64,000 nt of DNA from Amphibalanus amphitrite (lineage: Eukaryota > Arthropoda > Thecostraca > Balanomorpha > Balanidae): positions 90,352 to 154,351 of the forward strand of contig NW_024882975.1 in assembly GCF_019059575.1 (NCBI RefSeq), in the 5' to 3' direction. This document shows positions 47,011 to 60,940 of this stretch, in pieces; position 1 is the stretch's first letter; every line of letters starts with the position of its first letter. The position numbers and the translations under genes were made by a program. Under the pieces are notes generated by a model. That model was not told the DNA's origin. It searched no databases and saw only the letters and a list, made by a program, of their open reading frames with translations.

Positions 47011-47014
47011 TTAA
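46703..47014. repeat. Tandem duplication of the right end of the TTAA element
   Basis: Two copies begin TTAAAATYGGGTATCATCGG (46703 and 46842) and share TTCCTCTSGTMACGGGCAAC and GAAGCTCTAGCT. Each ends at a GGTTAA (46840-46845 and 47009-47014). A duplicated terminus ending at the same sequence supports GGTTAA as the real element edge. Confidence 0.75.
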
Positions 47015-47140
47015 AGGCCGGCATCGGGTCTTCAGAATCCAGTGCGGGGCCCTCAGAGGCTAATATGGGCCTTTACAGGCCAGCATGGGGCCTCAGAGGT
47101 CAGTGTGGGACCCTCAAAGACCGGCATGGGCCAGCAGGGT
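47015..47140. repeat. CTCAGAGGCCAGTG minisatellite, fourth block
   Basis: Four or five units such as GCCCTCAGAGGCTAATATGG, continuing the array after the TTAA insertion. Confidence 0.75.
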
Positions 47141-47233
47141 AGCGCGCTACAAGGCCAAGGATGTATTACAAGTAGATTAAGGTCAATAAAAGCCGTATTT
47201 AGATCAAGAGGACGCGCTTAGAGTAAGCTGACC

Positions 47234-47300
47234 ATGCCTCCTAAAAAGAGGCAGCGAGCATCACCTACCTATTCGATTTCTGGTTCAAGGAGCAATCATA
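47234..47300 (+). CDS. Candidate short first exon with nuclear-import-like start
   Basis: An ATG in good context (GACCATGCC) opens 22 codons, MPPKKRQRASPTYSISGS and four more residues, then a GTAAGT donor at 47301. PKKRQR resembles a nuclear localisation signal, which would fit a hAT transposase leader whose remaining exons have been deleted. The plus-strand direction leaves only about 550 bp to the element end, so the rest of the gene is missing if this is real. It could also be chance. Confidence 0.3.
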
Positions 47301-47359
47301 GTAAGTTTAACTCTGCACTTTTGCAGTCTTCTTAAAATTTTAAATGTATGTAGACTAGA

Positions 47360-47600
47360 GATGTCAATCGGATACCAACTTTTTGGTATACCGATACCAA
47401 ACTGATACCAACTTGGTATTTGGTATTTTGATCCTAATGTTGTTGGTATTTTGTTGGTATTACGAATCCGGCTAATGTATAAGAGGATACGAATTCGGTA
47501 AAAAGTTGGTATTTCCCTCATGTTCCCAAGTTGGTTTGGTTTCGGTATTTTTCATGGTTTTGGTTGGCATTTGGTTTGGTATCGGTATCCTGATTTTCCG
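47360..47600. repeat. TTGGTAT-rich degenerate repeat
   Basis: Many short units of TTGGTATT, GGTATACC and GATACCAAA in both orientations lie near the right end of the hAT element. They may be subterminal transposase-binding repeats or simple sequence. Confidence 0.6.
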
Positions 47601-47850
47601 TTATTGATATCACTAATGTAAACAATTGACATACCTATAAGGTGAAATACACACGAAATACCATATCACACACGACAAACGTTAAACTATAAATGGCACA
47701 GTTGGTTGACTGTGAAAGTGACATAGGCCTTAACCCCCCCCCCCCCCAGTCGCAACCATCACCCCAAAACAAGTGACTGGATCTGCCCTTGGGCAGGGGA
47801 GCGGCGAACAATTTTGCCCACCCAGTGAAAAATCCTTAGAGGAGGCCCTG

Positions 47851-47858
47851 CAATGTCC
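47851..47858. other. 8-bp target-site duplication, right
   Basis: Exact copy of CAATGTCC at 42790-42797. Confidence 0.92.
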
Positions 47859-48570
47859 CCGACTCCCCACACCTGAACCCCTCCCCTCCCCCTTCCAGGC
47901 AAATCAATGCAATGTTTCAGCAGTGACAGCCTTTCCCTTTCCCCTCCCCCAGTATCGACCATTTTCGGGGCAAGGGGAGCTAATGACTGTGGAACAATTG
48001 ACATTTGTAGGTGCTAGCAAGTACTCTATACACCTTTACAGAGCATGTGACCCCCTTCCCCTCGTGCAAACACGCCATTTATCCATCACCCCTCCCCGCC
48101 CCCTCCTCGTCGGATGTGTGTGACTGGTGAGTGGGGACGGGAGGGCAGTTAAGTTTGGCAGGTCAGATCAAAACAGGTCAAGGCACTGCCGACAAAATCG
48201 GAAGAAAAAAATAAGGGATATTCACAGCTTTCAATGACAAAAATATCAAACACAAATGTCCCTAGACCTACATTCATTCTCCTTCAATTTTCGTGGCCAA
48301 CTTTAACAGCAACCTGCAACAATCAACTTTGGCTAAAGGAATGAAAATAAAGGAAGGTACGTACCCAACTCAAACTGCAATAAAATCTAAAAAAGATCAG
48401 AATAAGACACACTAGGAGACTGAGACCACTGACTCCCTCCACTGACTTCAGAGTGACATGGGATAGAGGCTGCTGATCAAAGACCAATATAGGGTCTTGG
48501 AACATAGGCAGGTGCCAGGTATCAGAATCAAAGTTGGCCCGCCCCTGCGCCTGATTGATCCGGTTCTTAC

Positions 48571-49220
48571 CGGAACAAGAGCACCGCACCAACGCACAAC
48601 ACTGACACTCAGTCAGATGACAGTTCCGTGTTCAGTCACTCCACTCCACTCCACTCCACTCAGCCGCAAACTCCGCCGGTTTATCAGCAATCAGCACAAG
48701 TATCTCAGCGCCCTCAGATCAATCCCGCGCGTAACGCAGTCGCGTCTGCGTTTTCTGCTTCGCTCGCCGCAGCGGCGCGCCAGCTGGGTCCACAAAAACA
48801 CCACACGCAACTGCCGTCCTGGCAACGAACAGACCAGACACCAGCCAGCTTCCTTTGGCACGTGCTTCGACAGTTTCACCAGATTCACTCGCAACACACG
48901 ACCGCACCCCTCCACGACGCGCACGAGTCGGACCGCGCGGCGCCACTGAGTCCGCCGGCAGCGTGCCGCGTGGCGCGGCGGCCGGCCTTGGCTGGTGCGC
49001 CACACTCGCCGCCGACCGCGCGGCGAGGCGCTCCCGACCGGTGCAGCGAGCGCTCTGCCGCCACCGCTCTCCTTTCCGCGGCGAATCAGCCCGCAGATTA
49101 ACCACCGAAAGTAGCGCGAGCTTCACATTCCTGCACAACCGGGAGGGGAGAGGTTTCCGGACTCATCCCGATCACTGCCGCCGGCGGACCGCCCACCGCC
49201 GCCGGCGCCGGCCACGATAA
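48571..49220 (-). promoter_or_regulatory. Candidate alternative promoter and non-coding first exon
   Basis: The block is GC- and CpG-rich compared with its neighbours. Downstream on the minus strand is a strong donor (TTGTTCCG/GTAAGAAC; last exon base 48571). A (GGAGT)n-like stretch lies at 48637-48660. The only long minus-strand frames are Arg/Ala-rich and unrecognised, so I read it as 5' UTR. Splicing to the acceptor at 41602 would put the ATG at 41578 23 nt into the next exon. The transcription start and exon 5' end are not determined. This is inference from splice-site sequence and base composition. Confidence 0.35.
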
Positions 49221-49819
49221 TACGGTGACGTCACGTGACGTAACAGCTGGACACCGTGCGCCGTACCGGCCGGGTTGAGGGGCCCCATTTTGACCCTTAT
49301 TGCAATTGTTGTGGAGGTCGGAAGAAAATCGGGTGGCCATCGACCCTCAAACGACCTTGAACGCCACGCCGGTGAGAAGATGAGGGCAAGATGGGGGGGG
49401 GGGGGGGTAAAGCGTGGATGCCGGTGGCTGTTTTCTTCCGGAATTTTCTACTTAGAGCTTCCGCGCTGCCTTCGAGCAGAGCTGTGCTTGAGGACCGCAA
49501 GTTTTTCAAATATGTGATGGCTGTCGGCTGAGGTGTCAGCGTGCCGGGTCATCAAATTTAAACGTCCCAGCACCTCGAGCAGGAAGCCCAAGACTTCGAG
49601 TAGAGGAAAGCCCGAGACCGAGAGGAAAAGCAGACTGCGAAAACAAAAACTGGGTGCGTCGAAAACTAGAAAACACCTAATACCTGCACCTGCTCTTTCA
49701 TCAAAATCAAGGGAGCGTATAAGCTTTCCTGGGCAACGCCAACAAGCCAAGCTAGCGATTTGAATGTCCCGCTGCCGCTGCATCATACGTGATAAGCGCC
49801 ACTACTTACCCTGCGTAGT

Positions 49820-49959
49820 GCGTTCGATGTCTCTCGGACGACGAAGATTCTACGCCGTCGGGCCAATCCCGTTCAAGGTCAGCGGGGGCTCGGCTGCGGT
49901 TATGGAACGCGATTGGCTGGACGACGTAGAATCTTCGTCGTCCGAGAGACATCGAACGC
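49820..49959. mobile_element. 140-bp hairpin MITE
   Basis: Arms of about 38 bp (outer end GCGTTCGATGTCTCTCGGAC) are nearly perfect inverted copies. The inner flanks GGGCCAATCCCGTTC and GAACGCGATTGGCT also pair, leaving a loop of about 30 bp. No target duplication is obvious. Confidence 0.8.
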
Positions 49960-50184
49960 GGGGTTAGTTAAACTTGATTGGATTAATTGTTCGCCTGTAA
50001 CGTTCAACCAATATGACTAAGGTTTCAGGTCAGCCAGTGACCCAAACTGACCTCAGACCTGACCTTTGACTCGTTGAGTCCAAGGTCAAAGCAGTAGCTC
50101 CCAAATCGGTGTGTGTAAGCTACCCCGGTTGCATAATCGCATAGTTGAATATTGACAATTGACATCCACCAGCTTGTGAATGTA

Positions 50185-50407
50185 CAGGTCTCGCGGGTTT
50201 TAGCGGTAGGTTTTGCACCTAGAAAATTTAGTGTACTTCAGGCTATATCTTCGTCGTCTTAAGCTTTTAAGTGTTGAAGATGCGATCGACTTGTTGGGTA
50301 ACAAGCCGGCCATGATCGTGTAAAATGGCTTCATCGTAGATCGATTAGTTTCTGAGATATAACCGGAAATGAAGTGCAAAACCTACCGCTTAATCTCGCG
50401 AGACCTG
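50185..50407. mobile_element. 223-bp MITE with TA target site
   Basis: Inverted ends CAGGTCTCGCGGG / CTCGCGAGACCTG extend through GCGGTAGGTTTTGCAC on the left and its complement on the right. TA flanks both ends (50183-50184 and 50408-50409), as for Tc1/mariner-related MITEs. No coding sequence. Confidence 0.8.
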
Positions 50408-50409
50408 TA

Positions 50410-53400
50410 CTTCAGCAGAGCATTATGAAAATTGAAATAGAAATCGATCCGATAACAATGGAAAAGACCAAAACAAATCAATTTATGTGGGATTGAGAAA
50501 AAGGAGCTGAAGCATATCTAAGGAAAAAAAAATAAGCCCGTTGAAGGACACGGATCCTCTTGACTCTTGTATGAAAAAAAAAAACATTTCGAATGGTGAC
50601 TCAAATGAGCTCAGATGGTTTTGGACACCTTGAAACAAGACTGGACGGTCCCTAAATATCATTCAATGAAATTTGAATTTCTACAATAAAGTCGTCACTG
50701 TCATCGTCGTGTTTTGAACGTGCGCATTAAAACTCGCAGCATTCAGTGAAGCATCGTCTGCCACACCCCTATCTCGGTCCTGCATGTTTCAGTATTTTGC
50801 AAGGCACATTAGGTTTGCATTTTCTATCACGAGTGAGCTGCAGTCCGAGACTGCAGACTGTCTGATGTCGGTGCAGATCTCCAGTCTGGTTGCAGTCTGA
50901 CCTGAGACGAATACCGTCGAGAGAGGCAGGCGGCTCGCCCCGCGTAATTTGCGTATGCATACCAGGAGATAGCGTCGCCAGACGGTCACTGAATAGACAA
51001 CGAGGTCAGGTCCTTCGCGACGGCGGGTATTTTTAGTCACCTATAGAGAGTGGCTAAAAATACAACCCGGCTGCAGCTGTTACTTTATTCGTATAACCGT
51101 GATGTAAAGTCATGAGGAGAGCTGGGACCGGTATCGGATGAGCCATCGGACAATACGTTCTGGCCTAATGACAGCGATGTCGTTAGGTATATGTAAGTGC
51201 ACACAGACTGCATTCATGTATGTGAAGAGATTGAAAGCATTATAGTGCAGACGAGTGCGCCACACAGCCCTTGCAGCATGTTGGACACTATCACATTCCG
51301 ATCCTAGCGTTCTAAGGACTCGGGTTATTTGGTTGGAGGAGTTTGCTTTTTTGCTGATGCCGTGGCAATCCGATCAGTATTATTTATAGACCTTTGGGGA
51401 TTCGAGAAAACGTTCTGACCGTTGCTCGTTCAATGTTCAGTGCTCTGATCCTGGCCAAAGGTTAAGGTCTCGTGCCATATGTGAGTCGGTCAGAAAGGTC
51501 TCGTGCCGTATGTGAGTCGGGCAGAGCAGAACATGTACCCCGATCAGGCTTATAAGTTGGTCCGTGGTGGAGCCGTGTTACGTCACAAACAAGAGGACAG
51601 AAGCCTCAGACAGGTCCTGAGGGACTCGAGCGGTGGGTCTGTTCTGTTTCAAAGTCCCGGGACTCCGAGATGTGCTTCCTCAGATAGTCTGTCAAACCTA
51701 TACATATACAACTGGTAGAACAGGAAACGGGGTTGGCCTTACATAATAACTGATGCCTTGCACAACAGTATGGGTTGACCATATGCGGTAGACCATCGTG
51801 TAGGCAATCTTCATGTTAAGAGAGGTCTACGCATTAATAAGTGACCTGGTTTCATTCATTGACTTGGCCTTGGATGCATCTTGGGGCCGTTTGGCATTCA
51901 ATAATCTATTTATTTTGTATGAAAAAAAAAACACAAAATGCCGCTTACCTAGATGAACGCGAATGGCAACAAACTTTTCAAATAAATAGCCATTAGCCAT
52001 AACATAACATTTTGAACATCACACCACTCCTAAATACATGCCTACATACTATCCCTACTGATTATGTTATGTAACACTTACACAAACGTGATCATTGTAC
52101 CTAAATGTAGAGCCTGTGCTTAGATATAACGGTACCTATCGATTCTTGTTGTCAGTTGCCTGCATCTTGCAGAGATTAAGCTATGGAGACCATAAGACAT
52201 CACTCATGACTCATTGCAATAAATTTTTAATGTACGCATATGGAGAAAACCCAACGTCCTCCATACTTCTAACGTATAACTAAATTATGCAAATATATAA
52301 CTGCCGATATAATTTGCCGTATTGCGTATCCTTTTTATAAACAGTGCAATACCTACAGCCCGTTTGCTGTCCCTCGTCAGTTGAGCCTGGCATCCTGCAG
52401 CAATGTACGTCATTTGAGCTGGCGTTTGACTCTAGTGACGCACGTCTTTCAAATATCATAAACATATCAGTCATGTCATGGACCGAGCACGTGTCTAGAG
52501 TTGCGTCACATTCTGACGACCGCGACGGAACGCCAACACGAAAACAAACACATCGTACTCACCATGTGCAGCCAGGGTGGAAAGTCGGCCATGTTATGAT
52601 CTATTGGTGTGGAGGGAGCCTCAGAATTCACTGACAGAAAGCGATCGCTGCTTAGAGAGCACCATGCACGTGGGTAGAACAGCGACACTGCAGAACAATG
52701 CTGGCGCACAGCCACTGCTGCTATCGGCCCCAGGAATGGAAGATAAGAACAGCCGATTAGCTCCAAAGGTGGTTGGTATAACGCTCTACAGAGTCTTTCT
52801 TTGCGTTTGATAAGTGGGAAATATCGAACATGGCGCTGATAGAAATACGCTGGCGCAACGTCTGCATATGCAATGATCCAATGACGCAATCAGCTCGTAG
52901 CAAAAGGATACCAATGCAGACATTAGCGGCTGAGTCTTCCTGCTCCTAATTTAGATCACAAAAGACAGCATGCTAAGTGTGATCATAGTTCCATTTGCCT
53001 TCCCTTTGTTGCCCACGTTTACAAGCCAGATCAGAACAGACCAGAGAACGTCGGCTCCATACAAACCCACACCCAGCACGATATCCCGCGGGCTCTAACG
53101 CCTCGGCGACCTCTAAATGGCCCCTGACGTGTCACCGTGTCAGCACGGACCGCGGGCCAGCTCAGCACGTCTGAGCTCATCTCGGCCGACCTGTGACCGG
53201 CGAAATCGGCGACCTGATAGAGGCGAGGCAGCACTTTTTGCTCCGTGCTGAGACTAGATCGATCCGATGAATATAATTCAGAACCACAATCATTGACCAC
53301 AAAAGTACCCCCAATATTCGTTGCCACAACAGCAGGCGAGAGCCCGCGAGCTCCTCCTGGGTTACTCCCGTCTTTCGAGATGTAAACCCGTGGAAATGAC

Positions 53401-53616
53401 TTCAAACGGCCACCACAGAAGGAATGTGCTGCCTGTAGAACTGTCATCCCCATGCTCACAGACTCACCATGCCACGCACGCCATTCACCGGTTCTGAGAA
53501 CACGCTGCACCCCAGCGCCAGCTGGCGGCCACCAGATGGCGCCCCCGGTCTTCAGGCTCCTCTTCCTCCCCTCCCTCCCCACTCCCCACCGGCAACACGG
53601 AGTCGGCCGGACCCAC
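50410..53616 (-). other. Intronic or intergenic sequence, nothing recognised
   Basis: No exon or element supported. A 32-bp direct duplication (AAGGTCTCGTGCCATATGTG) lies at about 51463-51526. Confidence 0.5.
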
Positions 53617-53812
53617 CTTCGGCTCCTGATCGGGCTCGTGTTCTCCACTCTCGGGGATCGGCGTGTACTCGATCATCATCTGTATACGCCAGCGTTTGTC
53701 GTCGCTGAGGCGTTCCGCGCGCTCGCCGGTGCTGCCACCTTTCGGCGAGAGCAGCTCGTGCACCGGCGAGCGACTACGGAAGTACTTGTTGCGCCGCGGA
53801 GGGTCCTTCATC
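53617..53812 (-). CDS. Internal coding exon of the unidentified minus-strand gene
   Basis: The acceptor is CCCTCCTCCAG (AG at 53814-53813) and the donor is CCGAAG/GTGGGT (53617/53616). The first base completes a codon begun in the 56.4-kb exon (AG + G = Arg). Sixty-five codons follow, from MKDPPRRNKYFRSRSPVHEL through KRWRIQMMIEYTPIP to EHEPDQEPK, ending phase 0. The peptide is basic with SP sites at first, then acidic. I do not recognise the domain. The frame and both splice sites agree with exon 1, so the pair is well supported as a real gene. Its 3' end is phase 0, as is that of the 40841-41601 exon, so both could join the same downstream exon. Confidence 0.72.
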
Positions 53813-53814
53813 CT

Positions 53815-56356
53815 GGAGGAGGGGAGGGGGCGGTTAGTTACAAACCAGGTGGTAGAGATAGAGGTTTGAGAAAGACGAAGGGTATGAGAGTCGAAAGTTA
53901 AAAGCAGAGTTGAGGTACATCGGTACCTATATATCCCCGTAGCCACGCGTTATAGGACCTCGCCTCTCAGCAGCTTAGCTCAGATGGTTCCCCAGTAGCT
54001 CAAGGGTCATTCAGCAGTTCAGAGGACCATTTAATTACGGCATGGGATTGGGTCATCCACTGTGGGATTGGGGCTAAAATTCGATACGTAAAGTACCTTG
54101 TTCTATTGTCCAATCACCAATGATCGGTAACTGATTCATCCACCGCTTTACGTGGGTCTGTTTTCGCTTAAAAAAGAAATATCAGAAGTTTTGATTCAGC
54201 CACGGGGAAATATTTTCTCATCAATATTTACCTATCGACTGAACTTTAGATTCCCTATTGTATACTTTTCAGTCATTAAGTTCTTTACCTACTGGTTTCG
54301 TTTGGTGACGAGACCATTTAGCGTAATATCTCTTTGTAAATATGTATGTATTGTAAATGGCATCACAGCTTGAGGAATTTTCTATTCTGATTATTTATTT
54401 TCCTGAATCGAATGGTCACACATCGAAGTACGATAGCTCCTGTCCTGCTGCCCCCTCTAAAAAGCTACTGCTGACATTCAGAGAGGAGCGAACTATTTTG
54501 CGAATGAAGAGTCAATTATAAAAAATGCGGCACTTTAGAACGATATGACTCTCGTCATACATCTTCCTATAGGTAGTTTATATTACAGAAAGATGCGAGT
54601 GATACTGGAACTACATGGTAGGTACTTTTTGGATAAACGTACCTCATGCTGAAATAACCTTGCAGGGACGTGGAACTGTGTACTGTATATACCTATATAC
54701 TAAGTTATGCATATACAATACATCGCTCAGGCTGGAGTGAATAAGGAAATTGTGAGGCTTTGCGGATATGATTGACCAGCTCTGGTGGCTCAGCCCGCAG
54801 ACGTGTCCATGCTCTTTTGTAAGGCTTTTGCTTCGGTTTCGGAACACTTATAGGGATGCAATATGCTTTATGCACTTAGTACACTTGACGGAGCGTGAAG
54901 CATGCCGGCAGCCAGCAGTTTTTAGTCATTCACCGAAGTTTTTCATACAATACCGCTCTGATTCACAAAGCTCACTTGCATATTTTTGCGCCCCTTTTTC
55001 CATTCAGATGTTCATTGATCGACCAATAAGTCTGTCATGCGCATCAGCTGAGAATAGCGAACATCGAAATTTATTTTCCATCTCTTCTGATCGTATGCCT
55101 CTGTTGGCCCACAAGTTTTAATCGAATGACATTAACGGGGTTTATTGCACCAGCTAATTATCTTTAGTAAAGAGCACATCAGCTTCCGCCTGTCTTCGTT
55201 CAGACACCTACAGCCCAGTGAAAGGTCAGGAAAGGTTAATGGAATACCACTCGAATCATTAGCTTGCACCATTCGGCGAATGCATCGAGGGCCCGTCCAC
55301 TAATTATTTATGTTAATGTAGTGATGTGATCTACGCTTCGAATTGAAGTTTCTAAGCAAAATTAAGCCAACCAAAGCAAGAACAGATATACCTACCTATT
55401 GTTAACACTGAACAACAGAGTTCTTTGAACTTCGCTTCCGTCCTGCCCCAGATGGATAAAGTTTCCTCTCTCCACCACAAAGCTCGTCTGTTTTCTAGAT
55501 GGCTTTTAGTAATCCATCTTTCAGAAAAGCAGCTGAATGCCGCGTGTGCCACGTCTCCCCCGGCTCTCTGGCCGTCAGTGGCCGTTACAGTCTGCTCGCT
55601 GTGACGCATCACGTCGAAGACAAGCGTCACGCCGAGCCCGAGCCCTCAGATGACGCAATGACGTCCTCCCATAGAGCGACGTCACAGGTCACGTGACACA
55701 CGACGCATCGGACACGCTGTGTTCAGCCCCCGATCAGCTGGTGAGCGGATGATCACTGAGCGACCTTACGGGGATCAGTTCCGATAAATATACGCAGACA
55801 AAATGCCAAGGGTGTGTGCATGTTTAAACAAAAACACATTTTGCCTCGATATTTCACATGGCCTGGCGGAACTATGCAATGCATGAGTGGTTACGCAATC
55901 CCTGATAAATTGATAAAACGTTGCTCCGGAGAGCCACTTATATTTAAGCTCGAAGATGTCACTTGACTCAGCTCAACGCTTTTTTACTCGGTTAACAAAG
56001 AAAACTTCAAGAGCGAAATGTTAAAGGCGCTGATGCGCAAAACCATGACGCGTAGAATCCAATCTAATGTTGTATGATGCAGACATAGGTATGTACCTAC
56101 CATCTGATTTCAGGCAGCGGTGAACTTCAATCAGTTCCAGCATCGCTCTCATCCCGACCGAAGAGTCCCTCAGGGTAAACGGCCGGGTCACACTGAAGGT
56201 CAGGACAGCTGTCCTCGCGGCACAACATCGCACGATCGATTCCGACCTCTGGCCCGGGGTCACCTCTCGGCCCGGCCCCGGGGCACAAAGGAACCCGCCG
56301 CACGCGCACGCCATTGGAGGGGGGGGGGGGCAAACGGGCCCCAACTGTCCGCTTAC
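53815..56356 (-). other. Intron between the two upstream exons
   Basis: The 2.5-kb interval runs from the GTAAGC donor at 56356 to the CCAG acceptor at 53813. No nested element or repeat recognised. Confidence 0.6.
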
Positions 56357-56490
56357 CTGGCGGTTCCGGCGGCGGCGGCGCTGGCGACGGCGGCCACAGC
56401 TGCCGGCACGGGCAGCGTGGCTGTGGCGGCGCCGCCGGCCGAGACGCGCACCTGGCCACGGCGGCCCCAGCGCGGCGACGTAGAGGACAT
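56357..56490 (-). CDS. First coding exon of the unidentified minus-strand gene
   Basis: An ATG at 56490-56488 opens MSSTSPRWGRRGQVRVSAGG, followed by an Ala/Val-rich stretch (AAVAAVASAAAAGTA). The exon ends two bases into a codon at a strong donor (GCCAG/GTAAGC, 56357/56356). It splices in frame to the exon at 53812. The frame stays open upstream to 56757, so a longer start within a Pro/Gly-rich segment is possible. I prefer the shorter one because the upstream part is low-complexity and promoter-like. The Ala-rich run could be a spacer or a weak hydrophobic segment; it does not look like a clean signal peptide. Confidence 0.6.
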
Positions 56491-56760
56491 AGCGCACCGC
56501 ACTGGTCCACCCAATCGATGGCTCCACTGCCGGCCGCGGCCGCACGCGCAATCTGCCCCGCCGCCGCCGCCGCCGCCGCGGGCACCGACGACGGCGGCCG
56601 TCGGTTCCGACGACGGCGCTGTCGGTTCCGACGCGGCTGGCAACAGCGGCCGGCGCGCGCCCGCCGCCGGGAGCCAGCGGAGGGCGGGGAGGGGTGGCGG
56701 TCCGACGGAGGGTGGTGGTGCAGGAGGGTGATGGATGGGGAGGATCGGACTAGGCACTTT
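56491..56760 (-). promoter_or_regulatory. GC-rich promoter/5' UTR region
   Basis: A dense run of CpG and CCG/CGG repeats (for example GCCGCCGCCGCCGCCGCC near 56560) lies immediately upstream of the first coding exon. No TATA box is apparent. Inferred only from position and composition. Confidence 0.4.
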
Positions 56761-57027
56761 GAGGGGAGTCGAGTGCCGTCCTTACTAATCAGAGCGCGGA
56801 ATAAAGGCTCATCAACAGGGGCGCGTGAACTACTTTCAGACTGGGGGGCACACCATAATAGAGATCAACCTAGGGTACCCCTAAATCTGGTTTTCTCACC
56901 GGTTTGTTTCAGGCCACTCATATCTAGTCCCTTGGCTTTTTCAACAACAAAGAGATCATTTGCAAAAAAGTGCGGTATTCCGTTTCGAAGTTGTGGGGGC
57001 ACCGCCCCCACGACCCCAGAGTTGAGG

Positions 57028-57064
57028 GGGGGGGGGGGGGGGGCAAGCTGCCCCCCCCCCCCAC
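57028..57064. repeat. Adjacent G run and C run forming a hairpin
   Basis: A run of more than 15 G is followed by GCAAGCTG-type sequence and a run of 14 C (57049-57062). A shorter inverted pair GTGGGGGCACCGCCCCCAC sits just before at about 56994-57011. Such DNA can form a stable hairpin or G-quadruplex. Confidence 0.85.
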
Positions 57065-60866
<3,802 letters not shown>

Positions 60867-60867
60867 C

Positions 60868-60940
60868 GTCTCGTCAGCTAAGTGGCCCACGACACGCAAT
60901 GCAGTGTGGTTGACATGGTCGTGTGTTCGAACGGATAGGA
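60868..60940 (+). other. tRNA-like sequence, possible SINE head
   Basis: TCAGCTAAGTGGCC (A-box-like) is followed about 45 bp later by TGTGTTCGAACGG (B-box-like), the spacing of a tRNA promoter. I could not fold a clean cloverleaf and no 3' tail matches the SINE family elsewhere, so this may be an old tRNA-derived fragment. Confidence 0.3.

Larger units (their letters stand above)
42798..47850. mobile_element. 5.05-kb hAT-superfamily element with nested insertions
   Basis: Both ends start CAGGGCCTCCTCTAA (left direct, right inverted) and continue with a shared CACTGGGTGGGCAAA motif. That motif also recurs as subterminal copies near 42850-42895. A perfect 8-bp duplication CAATGTCC flanks the element, which is diagnostic of hAT. 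No complete hAT transposase is present. The interior is a Ser/Arg-type minisatellite interrupted by a pogo-type element (43220-44454), a hairpin MITE (44895-45028) and a TTAA-flanked insertion (45128-47010). A possible short first exon with a basic start lies at 47234. The element sits inside a long intron of the gene whose exons are at 40.8 and 53-56 kb, if that gene model is right. Confidence 0.92.

Noticed and set aside
53031-53648. 205-codon minus frame
   Set aside because: It overlaps the end of the 53.6-kb exon in another frame and reads intron; no motif.
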